DNA of 64,000 nucleotides, from assembly GCF_000282115.1 (NCBI RefSeq), contig NZ_AKJY01000012.1:124001-188000 (forward strand). The letters are read 5' to 3'. The position numbers and the translations under genes are program-made. This DNA is from Chryseobacterium populi. Lineage in GTDB: Bacteria; Bacteroidota; Bacteroidia; Flavobacteriales; Weeksellaceae. This document shows, piece by piece, positions 17,347 through 24,859 of this stretch. Under the pieces are notes generated by a model. The model did not search any database and was not told where the DNA came from. It saw nothing but the letters and a program-made list of their open reading frames with translations. Every line of letters begins with the position of its first letter. Position 1 is the stretch's first letter.

Positions 17347-17740
17347 TATAAACTAAAAAGAAATGAAAGTCATCTTCATTTTTATAACAATATTTTCATA
17401 TATATTGTTGTTTCGTAGTATTTGATAGATGTTATTGAGTTATTTTTTAGTATAATTTTTTTTACTTATCTTCATTTTGAAAAATAAAACTAAAACTAGT
17501 ATAACAAATTAAACAATAAATTTATTGTTACAAAATCTAAAAAAAAATGCATTTAGCTATATAAAAAAGAAAAATAAGTTTAAAAAAAACGATCTATAAA
17601 AGCTTTTGTAGAATTAATATAGCTATAATATATTGTATAAAAAACTTTCTTAAATTCGTAGGAATTTTTTATACATTTAAGATAACGAAATGAGAGGTTT
17701 CATATCAATCATTTTATAAACACATTTTGAAAAAAATAAA
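17347..17740 (+). other. AT-rich intergenic region before the third sugar transferase
   Basis: A gene-free stretch of very AT-rich DNA. The only element I can point to is TACATTTA at 17672-17679, one base off the -7 consensus. I see no clear terminator for the preceding operon. Confidence 0.5.
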
Positions 17741-17770
17741 GTGGAAAACATTTTGACAAAAGCATTTGTG

Positions 17771-18730
17771 ATGATGAAAGAGAATAAGCAGGTATTTAAA
17801 GTGAGTGTGCTCACCAAAGTCTGCTTGTTCATTAATGTTAGTGATATCTCATTAAAACTACTTAATGACAGAAAATTTAGGAAAAAATACAAAGCAATTC
17901 TGTATGACTCCAACCAATCAAGGATAACCGTTACAGAATATCTTGAAAAATTTAATATTTCTTGTATTGTTCTAGAAACATCCAATATCAATCATTTACA
18001 CAAAAATCTGGCAAATGAAATTGTTGCAGCAAGAAAAAAAGGAATTGTTGTATATGATGCCCATGAATTTTATGAACATGTAAATAAAAGAATTCCTTTG
18101 GTAAGGCTAAAAACCAATGAATATCTGGTGGATGATATTTTTACCATCGGGCAGAAACAGGAAAAATTCAATCTTAAAAGATTCATTGATATTCTTGTAA
18201 GTCTTTTATTGATCCCATTTGTTATCCCATTGATACTTTTAGGTTTTCTTATGGTAAAGCTCAGTTCGAGGGGAAGTGTTCTTTTTTCTCAGGAAAGAGT
18301 GGGAAAGAATTCAAAGCCTTTTACAATTCATAAGATCAGAACAATGGTTTCAAAGCATAGCGGTGATTTTACAACGAAAAATGATATGCGGGTAAACCGT
18401 GTCGGTAAATTTCTCCGGGTTACTAAAATTGATGAGCTTCCTCAGATCTGGAATATCCTTAAAGGGGATATGAGCCTTATTGGCCCGCGTCCGGAAAGGC
18501 CACACTTTGTCAAAATATCCAATGAAGAAAACGCAATGTTTGACCTCAGGCATTTGATTAAGCCTGGTGTAACAGGATGGGCACAGGTCAATCTACCGAA
18601 AGCAACTCCAAAAGATAACTTAGAAAAACTGGAGTATGATCTCTTTTACATCAAGAATTACTCAATCCTTTTTGATGTGCTTATTGTTTTTAGGACAATA
18701 AAGATTGTTTTCACGCTAAATAGTAATTAA
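17771..18730 (+). CDS. Initiating sugar transferase with cytosolic N-terminal domain
   Basis: A sugar transferase of about 319 residues. I prefer ATG 17771; a GTG at 17741 would add 10 residues. The N-terminal 125 residues have no membrane helix but end with VVYDAHEFYEHVNKRIPL, which resembles the Rossmann-like domain and linker found before the catalytic part of WcaJ/EPS polyprenyl glycosylphosphotransferases. A hydrophobic helix (IDILVSLLLIPFVIPLILLGF) and the catalytic part follow: IHKIRTMVSKHSGD, KIDELPQIWNILKGDMSLIGPRPERP and GVTGWAQVNLP. It starts repeat-unit synthesis on undecaprenyl phosphate. The four to five N-terminal helices of full-length WcaJ are missing. Confidence 0.88.
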   Translation: MMKENKQVFKVSVLTKVCLFINVSDISLKLLNDRKFRKKYKAILYDSNQSRITVTEYLEKFNISCIVLETSNINHLHKNLANEIVAARKKGIVVYDAHEFYEHVNKRIPLVRLKTNEYLVDDIFTIGQKQEKFNLKRFIDILVSLLLIPFVIPLILLGFLMVKLSSRGSVLFSQERVGKNSKPFTIHKIRTMVSKHSGDFTTKNDMRVNRVGKFLRVTKIDELPQIWNILKGDMSLIGPRPERPHFVKISNEENAMFDLRHLIKPGVTGWAQVNLPKATPKDNLEKLEYDLFYIKNYSILFDVLIVFRTIKIVFTLNSN

Positions 18731-18803
18731 ATTTGAAGAAAAATATATTTTTTGTACTGTTTTTTGAACTAAGATTACAGTATTAAATGCACTATTTCAT
18801 CTT

Positions 18804-19349
18804 ATGACGATAAAAGAAACCCCGCTTAAAGATTGTTACATCATAGAACCTACTGTTTTTGAAGATGACAGAGGTTATTTTTTTGAAAAGTTCAATGAAA
18901 AAAAATTTGAAGAACTGACGGGGATGAACGGTCATTTTGTTCAGGACAATATTTCCAAATCCTCTTATGGTGTCCTGAGAGGGATTCACTTACAGAAAGG
19001 AGAGCACGCCCAGGCCAAATTGGTTTCCTGTTTAGAAGGGAAGGTTTGGGATGTAGCGGTAGATTTGAGAGAAGGTTCCCCTACATTCGGAAAATGGTTT
19101 GGGATTGAGCTTACCGAAGAGAATAAACTGCAGCTGTATATCCCCAGAGGCTTTGGTCACGGTTTTTCCGTAATCAGTGATACAGCGGTATTTGCTTATA
19201 AATGTGATAATTTTTATAATAAAGAATCGGAAGGAAGCGTAAAATTTAATGATCCTGAGCTTAAAATAGATTGGAAAATCGACGAAAGAGAAGCTGTGCT
19301 TTCAGAAAAAGACCAGAATGCTCCCGGATTCCAAGATAAAAACTTCTAA
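18804..19349 (+). CDS. rfbC: dTDP-4-dehydrorhamnose 3,5-epimerase
   Basis: A 181-residue cupin enzyme of the RmlC family, which epimerises C3 and C5 of dTDP-4-keto-6-deoxyglucose on the way to dTDP-L-rhamnose. Visible family text: FEDDRGYFFEKFNE, FVQDNISKSSYGVLRGIHLQ (with the active-site His), KLVSCLEGKVWDVAVDLREGSPTFG and YIPRGFGHGFSV. The length is normal. The partner genes rfbA, rfbB and rfbD are not in the window, so they should lie upstream of base 1 or elsewhere. A good terminator follows 12 bases after the stop and marks the end of the polysaccharide locus. Confidence 0.95.
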   Translation: MTIKETPLKDCYIIEPTVFEDDRGYFFEKFNEKKFEELTGMNGHFVQDNISKSSYGVLRGIHLQKGEHAQAKLVSCLEGKVWDVAVDLREGSPTFGKWFGIELTEENKLQLYIPRGFGHGFSVISDTAVFAYKCDNFYNKESEGSVKFNDPELKIDWKIDEREAVLSEKDQNAPGFQDKNF

Positions 19350-19360
19350 TACGAATTTAA

Positions 19361-19393
19361 TAAACCACTATCATCAGTGGTTTTTATTTTTTT
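19361..19393 (+). terminator. Terminator after rfbC
   Basis: AAACCACT (19362-19369) pairs with AGTGGTTT (19376-19383), with a 6-base loop, followed by a T-rich tail. Confidence 0.8.
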
Positions 19394-19416
19394 AATGTAA
19401 GCTTTTTAATATTTTG

Positions 19417-19424
19417 TATCTTTG
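19417..19424 (+). promoter_or_regulatory. Promoter -7 element for rimO
   Basis: TATCTTTG, a consensus -7 element, ends 19 bases before ATG 19444. It lies inside the longer open frame and so argues for 19444 as the true start. Confidence 0.65.
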
Positions 19425-19443
19425 CAAACTCAAAATCAAAAAG

Positions 19444-20745
19444 ATGCGTACAAAATCTGTAGGGAAGAAGAAAATAAACATTGTCACTCTTGGTTGTTCT
19501 AAGAATGTGTATGACTCTGAAGTTTTAATGAGTCAGTTGAAGGCCAATGGGAAAGAAGTGGTTCATGAAGACAGAGGTGATATTGTGGTCATCAATACCT
19601 GCGGATTTATTGACAATGCAAAAGAAGAATCGATCAATACGATTCTTGATTATGTAGAAGCTAAAAACAGAGGTGAGGTAGAAAAAGTTTTTGTGACCGG
19701 CTGCCTTTCTGAAAGATATAAGCCGGATCTGGTGAAGGAAATTCCTGATGTAGACCAGTATTTTGGAACCAGAGATCTTCCGGTTTTGTTAAAACACCTT
19801 GGGGCAGATTACAAGCATGAGCTGGTAGGTGAAAGACTTACAACAACCCCAAAACATTATGCTTACCTGAAGATTTCAGAAGGTTGCGACAGACCTTGTT
19901 CTTTCTGCGCCATTCCTTTAATGCGTGGGACTCATGTTTCAACACCTATTGAAAAATTAGTCAGTGAAGCTCAGAAACTGGCCAAGAAAGGAACTAAAGA
20001 ATTAATCCTGATTGCTCAGGACCTTACCTATTACGGGTTGGATATTTATAAAAAACGTGCCCTTGGAGATTTACTGAAAGAGTTGGTAAAAGTAGAAGGA
20101 GTTGAATGGATCCGTCTTCATTATGCATTCCCAAGTGGTTTCCCGGAAGATGTTCTGGATATTATCAGGGAAGAACCTAAAGTTTGTAATTATATAGATA
20201 TTCCTCTTCAGCATATCAATTCAGATCTGTTAAAATCTATGAAGAGAGGAACAACTCATGAAAAAACAAATGCCCTTTTGGCTAAATTCAGAGAGAAAGT
20301 TCCGGATATGGCGATCAGAACAACACTGATTGTAGGATATCCCGGTGAAACGGAAGAAATATTCCAGGAACTGAAAGATTGGGTAAAAGAACAAAGGTTT
20401 GACAGATTGGGATGTTTTACTTATTCCCATGAAGAAAATACATCAGCATACGTCTTGGAAGATACAATTCCTCAGGAAGTAAAAGAAGCCAGAGTAGAAG
20501 AGATCATGGAAATTCAGTCACAGATTTCCTGGGAAAAGAATCAGGAAAGAATCGGACAGGTTTATAAATGTGTGTTTGACAGAAAAGAAGGAAACTATTT
20601 TGTGGGAAGAACAGAATATGATTCTCCGGATGTAGACAATACCGTACTGGTTTCTGCAGATAATACCTATATCTCAATCGGTGAATTTGCTGAAGTAAAA
20701 ATCATTTCTGCAGAAGAATTTGATCTATATGGCGAATTAACTTAA
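19444..20745 (+). CDS. rimO: Ribosomal protein S12 methylthiotransferase RimO
   Basis: A 433-residue radical-SAM methylthiotransferase that modifies an aspartate of ribosomal protein S12. The N-terminal MTTase domain begins INIVTLGCSKNVYDSE, whose Cys is one ligand of the auxiliary cluster. The radical-SAM motif CDRPCSFC has cysteines at residues 148, 152 and 155. A TRAM domain fills the C-terminus. LGCSKNVYDSE is the RimO rather than the MiaB form. The start at 19444 follows a -7 element; a frame extension to 19414 would include the promoter. It is a single-gene unit. Confidence 0.95.
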   Translation: MRTKSVGKKKINIVTLGCSKNVYDSEVLMSQLKANGKEVVHEDRGDIVVINTCGFIDNAKEESINTILDYVEAKNRGEVEKVFVTGCLSERYKPDLVKEIPDVDQYFGTRDLPVLLKHLGADYKHELVGERLTTTPKHYAYLKISEGCDRPCSFCAIPLMRGTHVSTPIEKLVSEAQKLAKKGTKELILIAQDLTYYGLDIYKKRALGDLLKELVKVEGVEWIRLHYAFPSGFPEDVLDIIREEPKVCNYIDIPLQHINSDLLKSMKRGTTHEKTNALLAKFREKVPDMAIRTTLIVGYPGETEEIFQELKDWVKEQRFDRLGCFTYSHEENTSAYVLEDTIPQEVKEARVEEIMEIQSQISWEKNQERIGQVYKCVFDRKEGNYFVGRTEYDSPDVDNTVLVSADNTYISIGEFAEVKIISAEEFDLYGELT

Positions 20746-21131
20746 TATATCATTTATTATCATAGAGAATTTTTAAACGTTTTCAATTATTAATATTTTA
20801 AAGTTATTATATTAATAAAAATTAATGATTTTAGTTATTAATCTGTATTAAATTAATTGACTGATTATTAAATACTTATGTTGTTCACATATGTGACCTC
20901 CTTGTTTTTTTTAACATAAAGTATTAATATTAAAAAATTATATCTTAAATTTGCAACATAAATAATTTTTTACTAGTCTAATTGTTTATAACTGAATTTT
21001 GTTATATCAGAGTATCATTATATTTTAATTTATTCTGATCAGTAAATAGCACAAGTTGGTATATGGGTATTTAGACCTCCTGAAAATTATTTATGGTGAA
21101 AAAAAAGTAATTTAAAAATCTTTAAAAACTT
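20746..21131 (+). other. Intergenic region and long leader upstream of two secreted-protein genes
   Basis: An AT-rich gap of 386 bases. It holds a perfect 12-base palindrome TCACATATGTGA (20885-20896) and a -7 element at 20946-20953. The distance from there to the ATG at 21132 implies a 5' leader of roughly 170 bases. I see no known riboswitch. Confidence 0.5.
20946..20953 (+). promoter_or_regulatory. Promoter -7 element for the 21132 operon
   Basis: TAAATTTG fits TAnnTTTG. The palindrome TCACATATGTGA lies 49 bases upstream, a sensible place for an activator or repressor. Confidence 0.5.
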
Positions 21132-21809
21132 ATGAAAAAATTTTTATTCACAGCGACTATGCTCGTTTGCTTCTCCGCGCTTTCTAAGGCTCAGCAAGGA
21201 CGTGTGGGTGTAAATACGACTACACCTGCGGCTACTCTAGATGTTGTAGCTAATACTACTGATGCTACTAGACCCGATGCGCTATTGGTCCCTCGTATGA
21301 CAAGAACTCAATTGGCAGCTAAAGACGCTGCTTATGGTAACAGTGGTACAGTTGCAGCTGATAATCAGAATGGTGCAATTGTTTTCGTTACTGATGTTAC
21401 GGGTACTTCTACAACTAAAACTGCAAATGTAACGGCAACAGGATTCTACTATTATGATGGTCCGAACGCTGTTTGGGTTGCAGTAGGTGGTGGTGGTTCT
21501 GCTACTCCTCAGAGATATGAAGGTATCAGAGGTAATGTTACAATTACTCCAGCTGCTTCATATACTGTATTGCCTACAGATCACGTAGTTGTGACTACGG
21601 GTTCAGGTACGGTAAATGTTGTGTTACCTGATCTTACAACTTCAGCAGCAGATGTTGGGCGTGTTGTTAAAATTGTTAATAATAACAGTACGGCAACAGG
21701 ACTGTCATTCAACCCTACTACAAATCTTAGAGGTAACTTAACAGTGAACCAATTTAGAGGGATAGAGTTTGTTTGGACTGGAACTTTATGGGTATCTGCA
21801 CAAAAATAA
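21132..21809 (+). CDS. Secreted protein of unknown function with GRVGVNTTTP start
   Basis: A 225-residue protein with a signal peptide (about residues 1-20, ending ALSKAQ). The mature start GRVGVNTTTPAATLDV is a motif common at the N-terminus of Flavobacteriia surface proteins and of tail-fibre-like proteins. The rest is rich in Thr, Val, Ala and Gly with few charged residues, suggesting beta-rich structure. There is no T9SS C-terminal sorting domain. Codon use looks biased to a few codons, which may reflect high expression. The next gene begins 18 bases later and encodes a similar secreted protein; the two appear to form an operon. Function unknown. Confidence 0.8.
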   Translation: MKKFLFTATMLVCFSALSKAQQGRVGVNTTTPAATLDVVANTTDATRPDALLVPRMTRTQLAAKDAAYGNSGTVAADNQNGAIVFVTDVTGTSTTKTANVTATGFYYYDGPNAVWVAVGGGGSATPQRYEGIRGNVTITPAASYTVLPTDHVVVTTGSGTVNVVLPDLTTSAADVGRVVKIVNNNSTATGLSFNPTTNLRGNLTVNQFRGIEFVWTGTLWVSAQK

Positions 21810-21827
21810 TTTTAAAATATAATAAAG

Positions 21828-22553
21828 ATGAAAAATATTTTATGCCTTTTGGCTTTAACTACCCTTGGTTCTCTTATTAACGCCCAGGTAAATGTAAATA
21901 ACGGCACACAAGCTACAATTACTAATTCAAATGTATTATTAGATGGTAGTTCTTCTTATAGTGCAGAAGCTGGTGCTGGTCCTAACGTTGGTAAAGGTGT
22001 TGTAATACCAAGTGTTGACTTGGTTAACTTTGAATTTGATCTTACCCTAGCAGACGGTATTACGTTCCCAACTTATTTTGACGGTATGATTGTATATAAC
22101 AATGCTACCGGTACTACACTTACAGCTGGTAACAGATCTTCAACGGCAACAGCAGTTGCACCGGGATACTATTTCTTCTATAACCCAACGGGTTCTAGTA
22201 CAAGTAGTGTTAATCCAGGGGTTTGGAGACCACTTGGAGGTAGTTCAAGAGTAAATGTCGGAACTACAGAAACGGTTACAAATACTGCTATAAACAATGC
22301 TCAGGTATATGCTATCAAAGGTACATTTGCAGCTTCCGGAACTTCTACTGCAGTAGATATTCCTTCTCCTACAGGAATGACAGCTATGTATGCTATTACG
22401 ATTTACAGAGCAGGAACTAATACAGTATACTCAAGAGAATTATATTCTTATACATTAGGTACTGCCGCTGGTAATGCTATTACAGGTTCTCCGAGCATGT
22501 CAGTTGTTTACCCTTCAGGAACATACGATTATGTATTAGAATATCTTAAATAG
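21828..22553 (+). CDS. Secreted protein of unknown function
   Basis: A 241-residue protein with a signal peptide (about residues 1-19, ending GSLINAQ). The mature part is Thr/Ser/Gly/Ala-rich and poor in Lys, with segments like VVIPSVDLVNFEFDLTL and YPSGTYDYVLEYLK. No known domain or T9SS sorting domain is visible. It lies 18 bases after a similar secreted protein gene and before a strong terminator, so the two form one unit. A surface-layer, adhesin or matrix component is possible but unproven. Confidence 0.8.
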   Translation: MKNILCLLALTTLGSLINAQVNVNNGTQATITNSNVLLDGSSSYSAEAGAGPNVGKGVVIPSVDLVNFEFDLTLADGITFPTYFDGMIVYNNATGTTLTAGNRSSTATAVAPGYYFFYNPTGSSTSSVNPGVWRPLGGSSRVNVGTTETVTNTAINNAQVYAIKGTFAASGTSTAVDIPSPTGMTAMYAITIYRAGTNTVYSRELYSYTLGTAAGNAITGSPSMSVVYPSGTYDYVLEYLK

Positions 22554-22586
22554 ATTGACTGATTATTTTAATCATATATAAATAAA

Positions 22587-22621
22587 AAAAACCAATGAGA
22601 TGATTCTCATTGGTTTTTTTA
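22587..22621 (+). terminator. Terminator of the secreted-protein operon
   Basis: ACCAATGAGA (22591-22600) pairs with TCTCATTGGT (22605-22614) across a TGAT loop, with an A-rich 5' flank and a T tract. Confidence 0.88.
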
Positions 22622-23277
22622 TGCATGAAGCTTTTAATTCAAAGTGGATACTATTTATTTGAAAATAAGGTACCTATATATTATTTTAAGCTTACAGTTC
22701 TGGTTTCTTTTGATGATTTTTATTTTTATAATGCAAAGAAAAGTTATCAGTCGGACATATTTAAGATGAGCAAAGTTTTGAATCTATAAAATAGATTTTC
22801 AAAAGAATACTTCATAGCAGCTTTTCTTTTCTTAAAATATAGCAATCGGATTTAAAAGCTTTGCGTTAATAAAAAAATGGTGAGTGTAAAATAGTATAAT
22901 TACCTAAAATAATAGCGTAGATAATAGTTTTTGATAACTCCAAACCTGATGTTAAAAAAGTTTGCTGGAACAGGGAATATTACACATACTTTTATTTAAT
23001 GCTAAGGTTTTAATAAGTTAAATATTATTAAAATATTGATTTTCAGATGGTTTTAAAATAGAGCTTAATGAATTATGCAGAAGTTTGTTAATTATGTTAA
23101 CTTTTTTAGCTTTATTTTAACATTTTTTAACAGTATACTGTAAAAGCCCTATTGGCAGTAAGTTACAGGTTGTTTTAACAAATAGTTTTGTTTTTGTTAA
23201 CTGTTTTTAACAATCCGGCTAGGGACTTTAGAAGATTCCTGATACATTTGCCCTGTCAAAACCAATAAAATTTCAAA
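22622..23277 (+). other. Long intergenic region upstream of the RlpA-like gene
   Basis: About 655 bases with no credible gene on either strand. The 3' part contains six TTAAC motifs (first bases 23097, 23117, 23127, 23175, 23197, 23207), a perfect palindrome ACAGTATACTGT (23130-23141) and a -7 element at 23243-23250. The first 450 bases show nothing I can name. Confidence 0.5.
23243..23250 (+). promoter_or_regulatory. Promoter -7 element for the RlpA-like gene
   Basis: TACATTTG matches TAnnTTTG, 27 bases before the ATG at 23278. It lies just after the TTAAC cluster. Confidence 0.6.
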
Positions 23278-23649
23278 ATGATGAAAAGATTCATTCTCGT
23301 AATCATAATGATGATTTCAACACTTGGTGTTTATTCTTTTACGAATAATACCATGGATGCGAAAAAAACAAGTTATGCATCGTACTACCACGATAAATTT
23401 AACGGTAGAAAAACAGCTAGCGGAGAGATCTTTGATAACTCAAAGTTTACCGCAGCAAACAGAACGCTTCCTTTTGGTACAACCATTAAAGTGACCAATC
23501 TGAACAATGGAAAAGAGGTTATAGTAAGGATAAATGATAGAGGGCCTTTCCATTCATCAAGAGCATTAGATATGTCTAAAGCTGCGTTCGACGAAATCGG
23601 AAATATCAGTCATGGTACAATTCCGGTGGAATATGAAATTGTCGATTAA
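23278..23649 (+). CDS. RlpA-like septal ring lytic transglycosylase family protein
   Basis: A 123-residue protein with a signal sequence (about residues 1-21) followed by a single double-psi beta-barrel domain. Typical RlpA/expansin text: ASYYHDKFNGRKTASGEIFD, AANRTLPFGTTIKVTNLNNGKEVIVRINDRGPF and RALDMSKAAFDEIG. The Asp in NDRGPF is the family's catalytic-site residue. It lacks a SPOR domain and lipobox, so it is a minimal soluble form acting on peptidoglycan in the periplasm. It has its own promoter and a convergent terminator. Confidence 0.88.
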   Translation: MMKRFILVIIMMISTLGVYSFTNNTMDAKKTSYASYYHDKFNGRKTASGEIFDNSKFTAANRTLPFGTTIKVTNLNNGKEVIVRINDRGPFHSSRALDMSKAAFDEIGNISHGTIPVEYEIVD

Positions 23650-23667
23650 ATTTATGATTTAAATTAA

Positions 23668-23700
23668 AAAAAAGCCAACTGATTCAGTTGGCTTTTTTAT
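23668..23700 (+). terminator. Bidirectional terminator between the RlpA-like gene and xth
   Basis: AAAGCCAACTG pairs with CAGTTGGCTTT across an ATT loop, with an A tract before it and a T tract after it, so it can serve both convergent genes. Confidence 0.85.
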
Positions 23701-23704
23701 TGTA

Positions 23705-24469
23705 TTAAACATCCAGTTCAAGCATGGCAGGGCAATGATCAGAATGCATGGCTTCTTTTAAAATAACAGCTCTGGAAAGCTTCTCTTTTAATGCATAAGA
23801 CGTAAAGTTATAGTCAAGTCTCCAGCCTTTATTTTTAGCTCTTGAATTTTGTCTGTAACTCCACCATGTGTAATTGTCCGGTTCATTATTAAAAAATCTG
23901 AAACTGTCTATCAATTCACATTCTTCGATGAAACTGGTCATCCATTCTCTTTCCATAGGTAAAAAACCGGAAACATTCTTTAAGCGGATAGGATCATGGA
24001 TATCGATCGCCTGATGGCAGATGTTGAAATCCCCGGAAATAATGAGATTCGGAATTTCTTTTTTTAAATTTTTGATGTAGGCCAAAAAGTCATGGCAAAA
24101 CTGCATTTTAAAACCCAGTCTTTCAATATTGGAAGCAGAAGGAACATATACTGAAATGACAGAGTAGCCATCGAAGTCAGCCCGGATAATTCTTCCTTCA
24201 CTATCATAGCTTTCAATTCCACAGCCATACTCTACATGGCGAGGTTTGATTTTTGAGGCGATTCCGACCCCGCTATAGCCTTTTCTCACGGCTGAATGCC
24301 AATAACTATGATATCCTGATTTTTCAAGACTTTCAATATCGATCTGATCGTTTCCTGCTTTACTCTCCTGAATGCAGATAATATCCGGGTCAGCAGTCTT
24401 CAGCCAGCCCAGAAAATCTTTCGTGAATGCCGCTCTGATTCCATTGACATTGTATGTGATTAATTTCAT
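23705..24469 (-). CDS. xth: Exodeoxyribonuclease III
   Basis: A 254-residue AP endonuclease/3'-5' exonuclease of the EEP family, acting in base excision repair. Family motifs are all present: LITYNVNGIRAA at the start, IICIQESKA (metal-binding Glu), SGVGIASK, IISGDFNICH (Asp and Asn) and MHSDHCPAML (catalytic Asp-His) at the end. The length is normal. The gene shares one base with the end of the YciI gene upstream on the same strand, so they are co-transcribed. Confidence 0.95.
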   Translation of the reverse strand: MKLITYNVNGIRAAFTKDFLGWLKTADPDIICIQESKAGNDQIDIESLEKSGYHSYWHSAVRKGYSGVGIASKIKPRHVEYGCGIESYDSEGRIIRADFDGYSVISVYVPSASNIERLGFKMQFCHDFLAYIKNLKKEIPNLIISGDFNICHQAIDIHDPIRLKNVSGFLPMEREWMTSFIEECELIDSFRFFNNEPDNYTWWSYRQNSRAKNKGWRLDYNFTSYALKEKLSRAVILKEAMHSDHCPAMLELDV

Positions 24470-24759
24470 TAGTCTTCTATAAAAATTTTAAAATTTTCAT
24501 TGTATTTTGACGGGATAAATTCAGTGATGGTATAATCCGCTACTTCATGAATATAAAAAGGATCTTCAGAGATGATCTGTTCAACCTCTTTTTTAGATTC
24601 AGCATTGGCAATAATGATACCTCCCATTCTTGGCTCTTTTCTTCCTGAGGCGATGAATTGCCCGGATTCATAGTGCTTATCGAGGAAAATGTTATGCTGT
24701 GGAATAAGCTGCTCTACATTTTCAATAGAACTCTTATAGGTAAGTGAAATAATAAACAT
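24469..24759 (-). CDS. YciI family protein
   Basis: A 96-residue small protein of the YciI/YCII dimeric ferredoxin-like fold. MFIISLTYKSSIENVEQLIPQH, FLDKHYESGQFIASGRKEPRMGGIIIA and ISEDPFYIHEVADYTITEF match the family; the conserved His and Asp (here in FLDKHYESG and SEDPF) line the putative active site. No confirmed reaction is known for most members. It is directly upstream of xth and downstream of porX, separated from porX by a terminator. Confidence 0.88.
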   Translation of the reverse strand: MFIISLTYKSSIENVEQLIPQHNIFLDKHYESGQFIASGRKEPRMGGIIIANAESKKEVEQIISEDPFYIHEVADYTITEFIPSKYNENFKIFIED

Positions 24760-24797
24760 GACTTATTTTTTACGAAGATATGAACTATAAAAAAGAA

Positions 24798-24825
24798 GCG
24801 GAAAAAATCAATTGATTTTTTCCGC
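24798..24825 (-). terminator. Terminator of porX
   Basis: A perfect 28-base palindrome with 14-base arms that begin GCGGAAAAAATC and end in TCCGC, 34 bases past the porX stop on the minus strand. Confidence 0.75.
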
Positions 24826-24859
24826 CTTAAACCCAAAATTAAATAAACTATGAAAAAAA

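Noticed and set aside
17690..17719. A 9-codon open frame starting at ATG 17690 as a leader peptide
   Set aside because: It is too short to judge, lies in extremely AT-rich DNA and has no attenuator hairpin after it.
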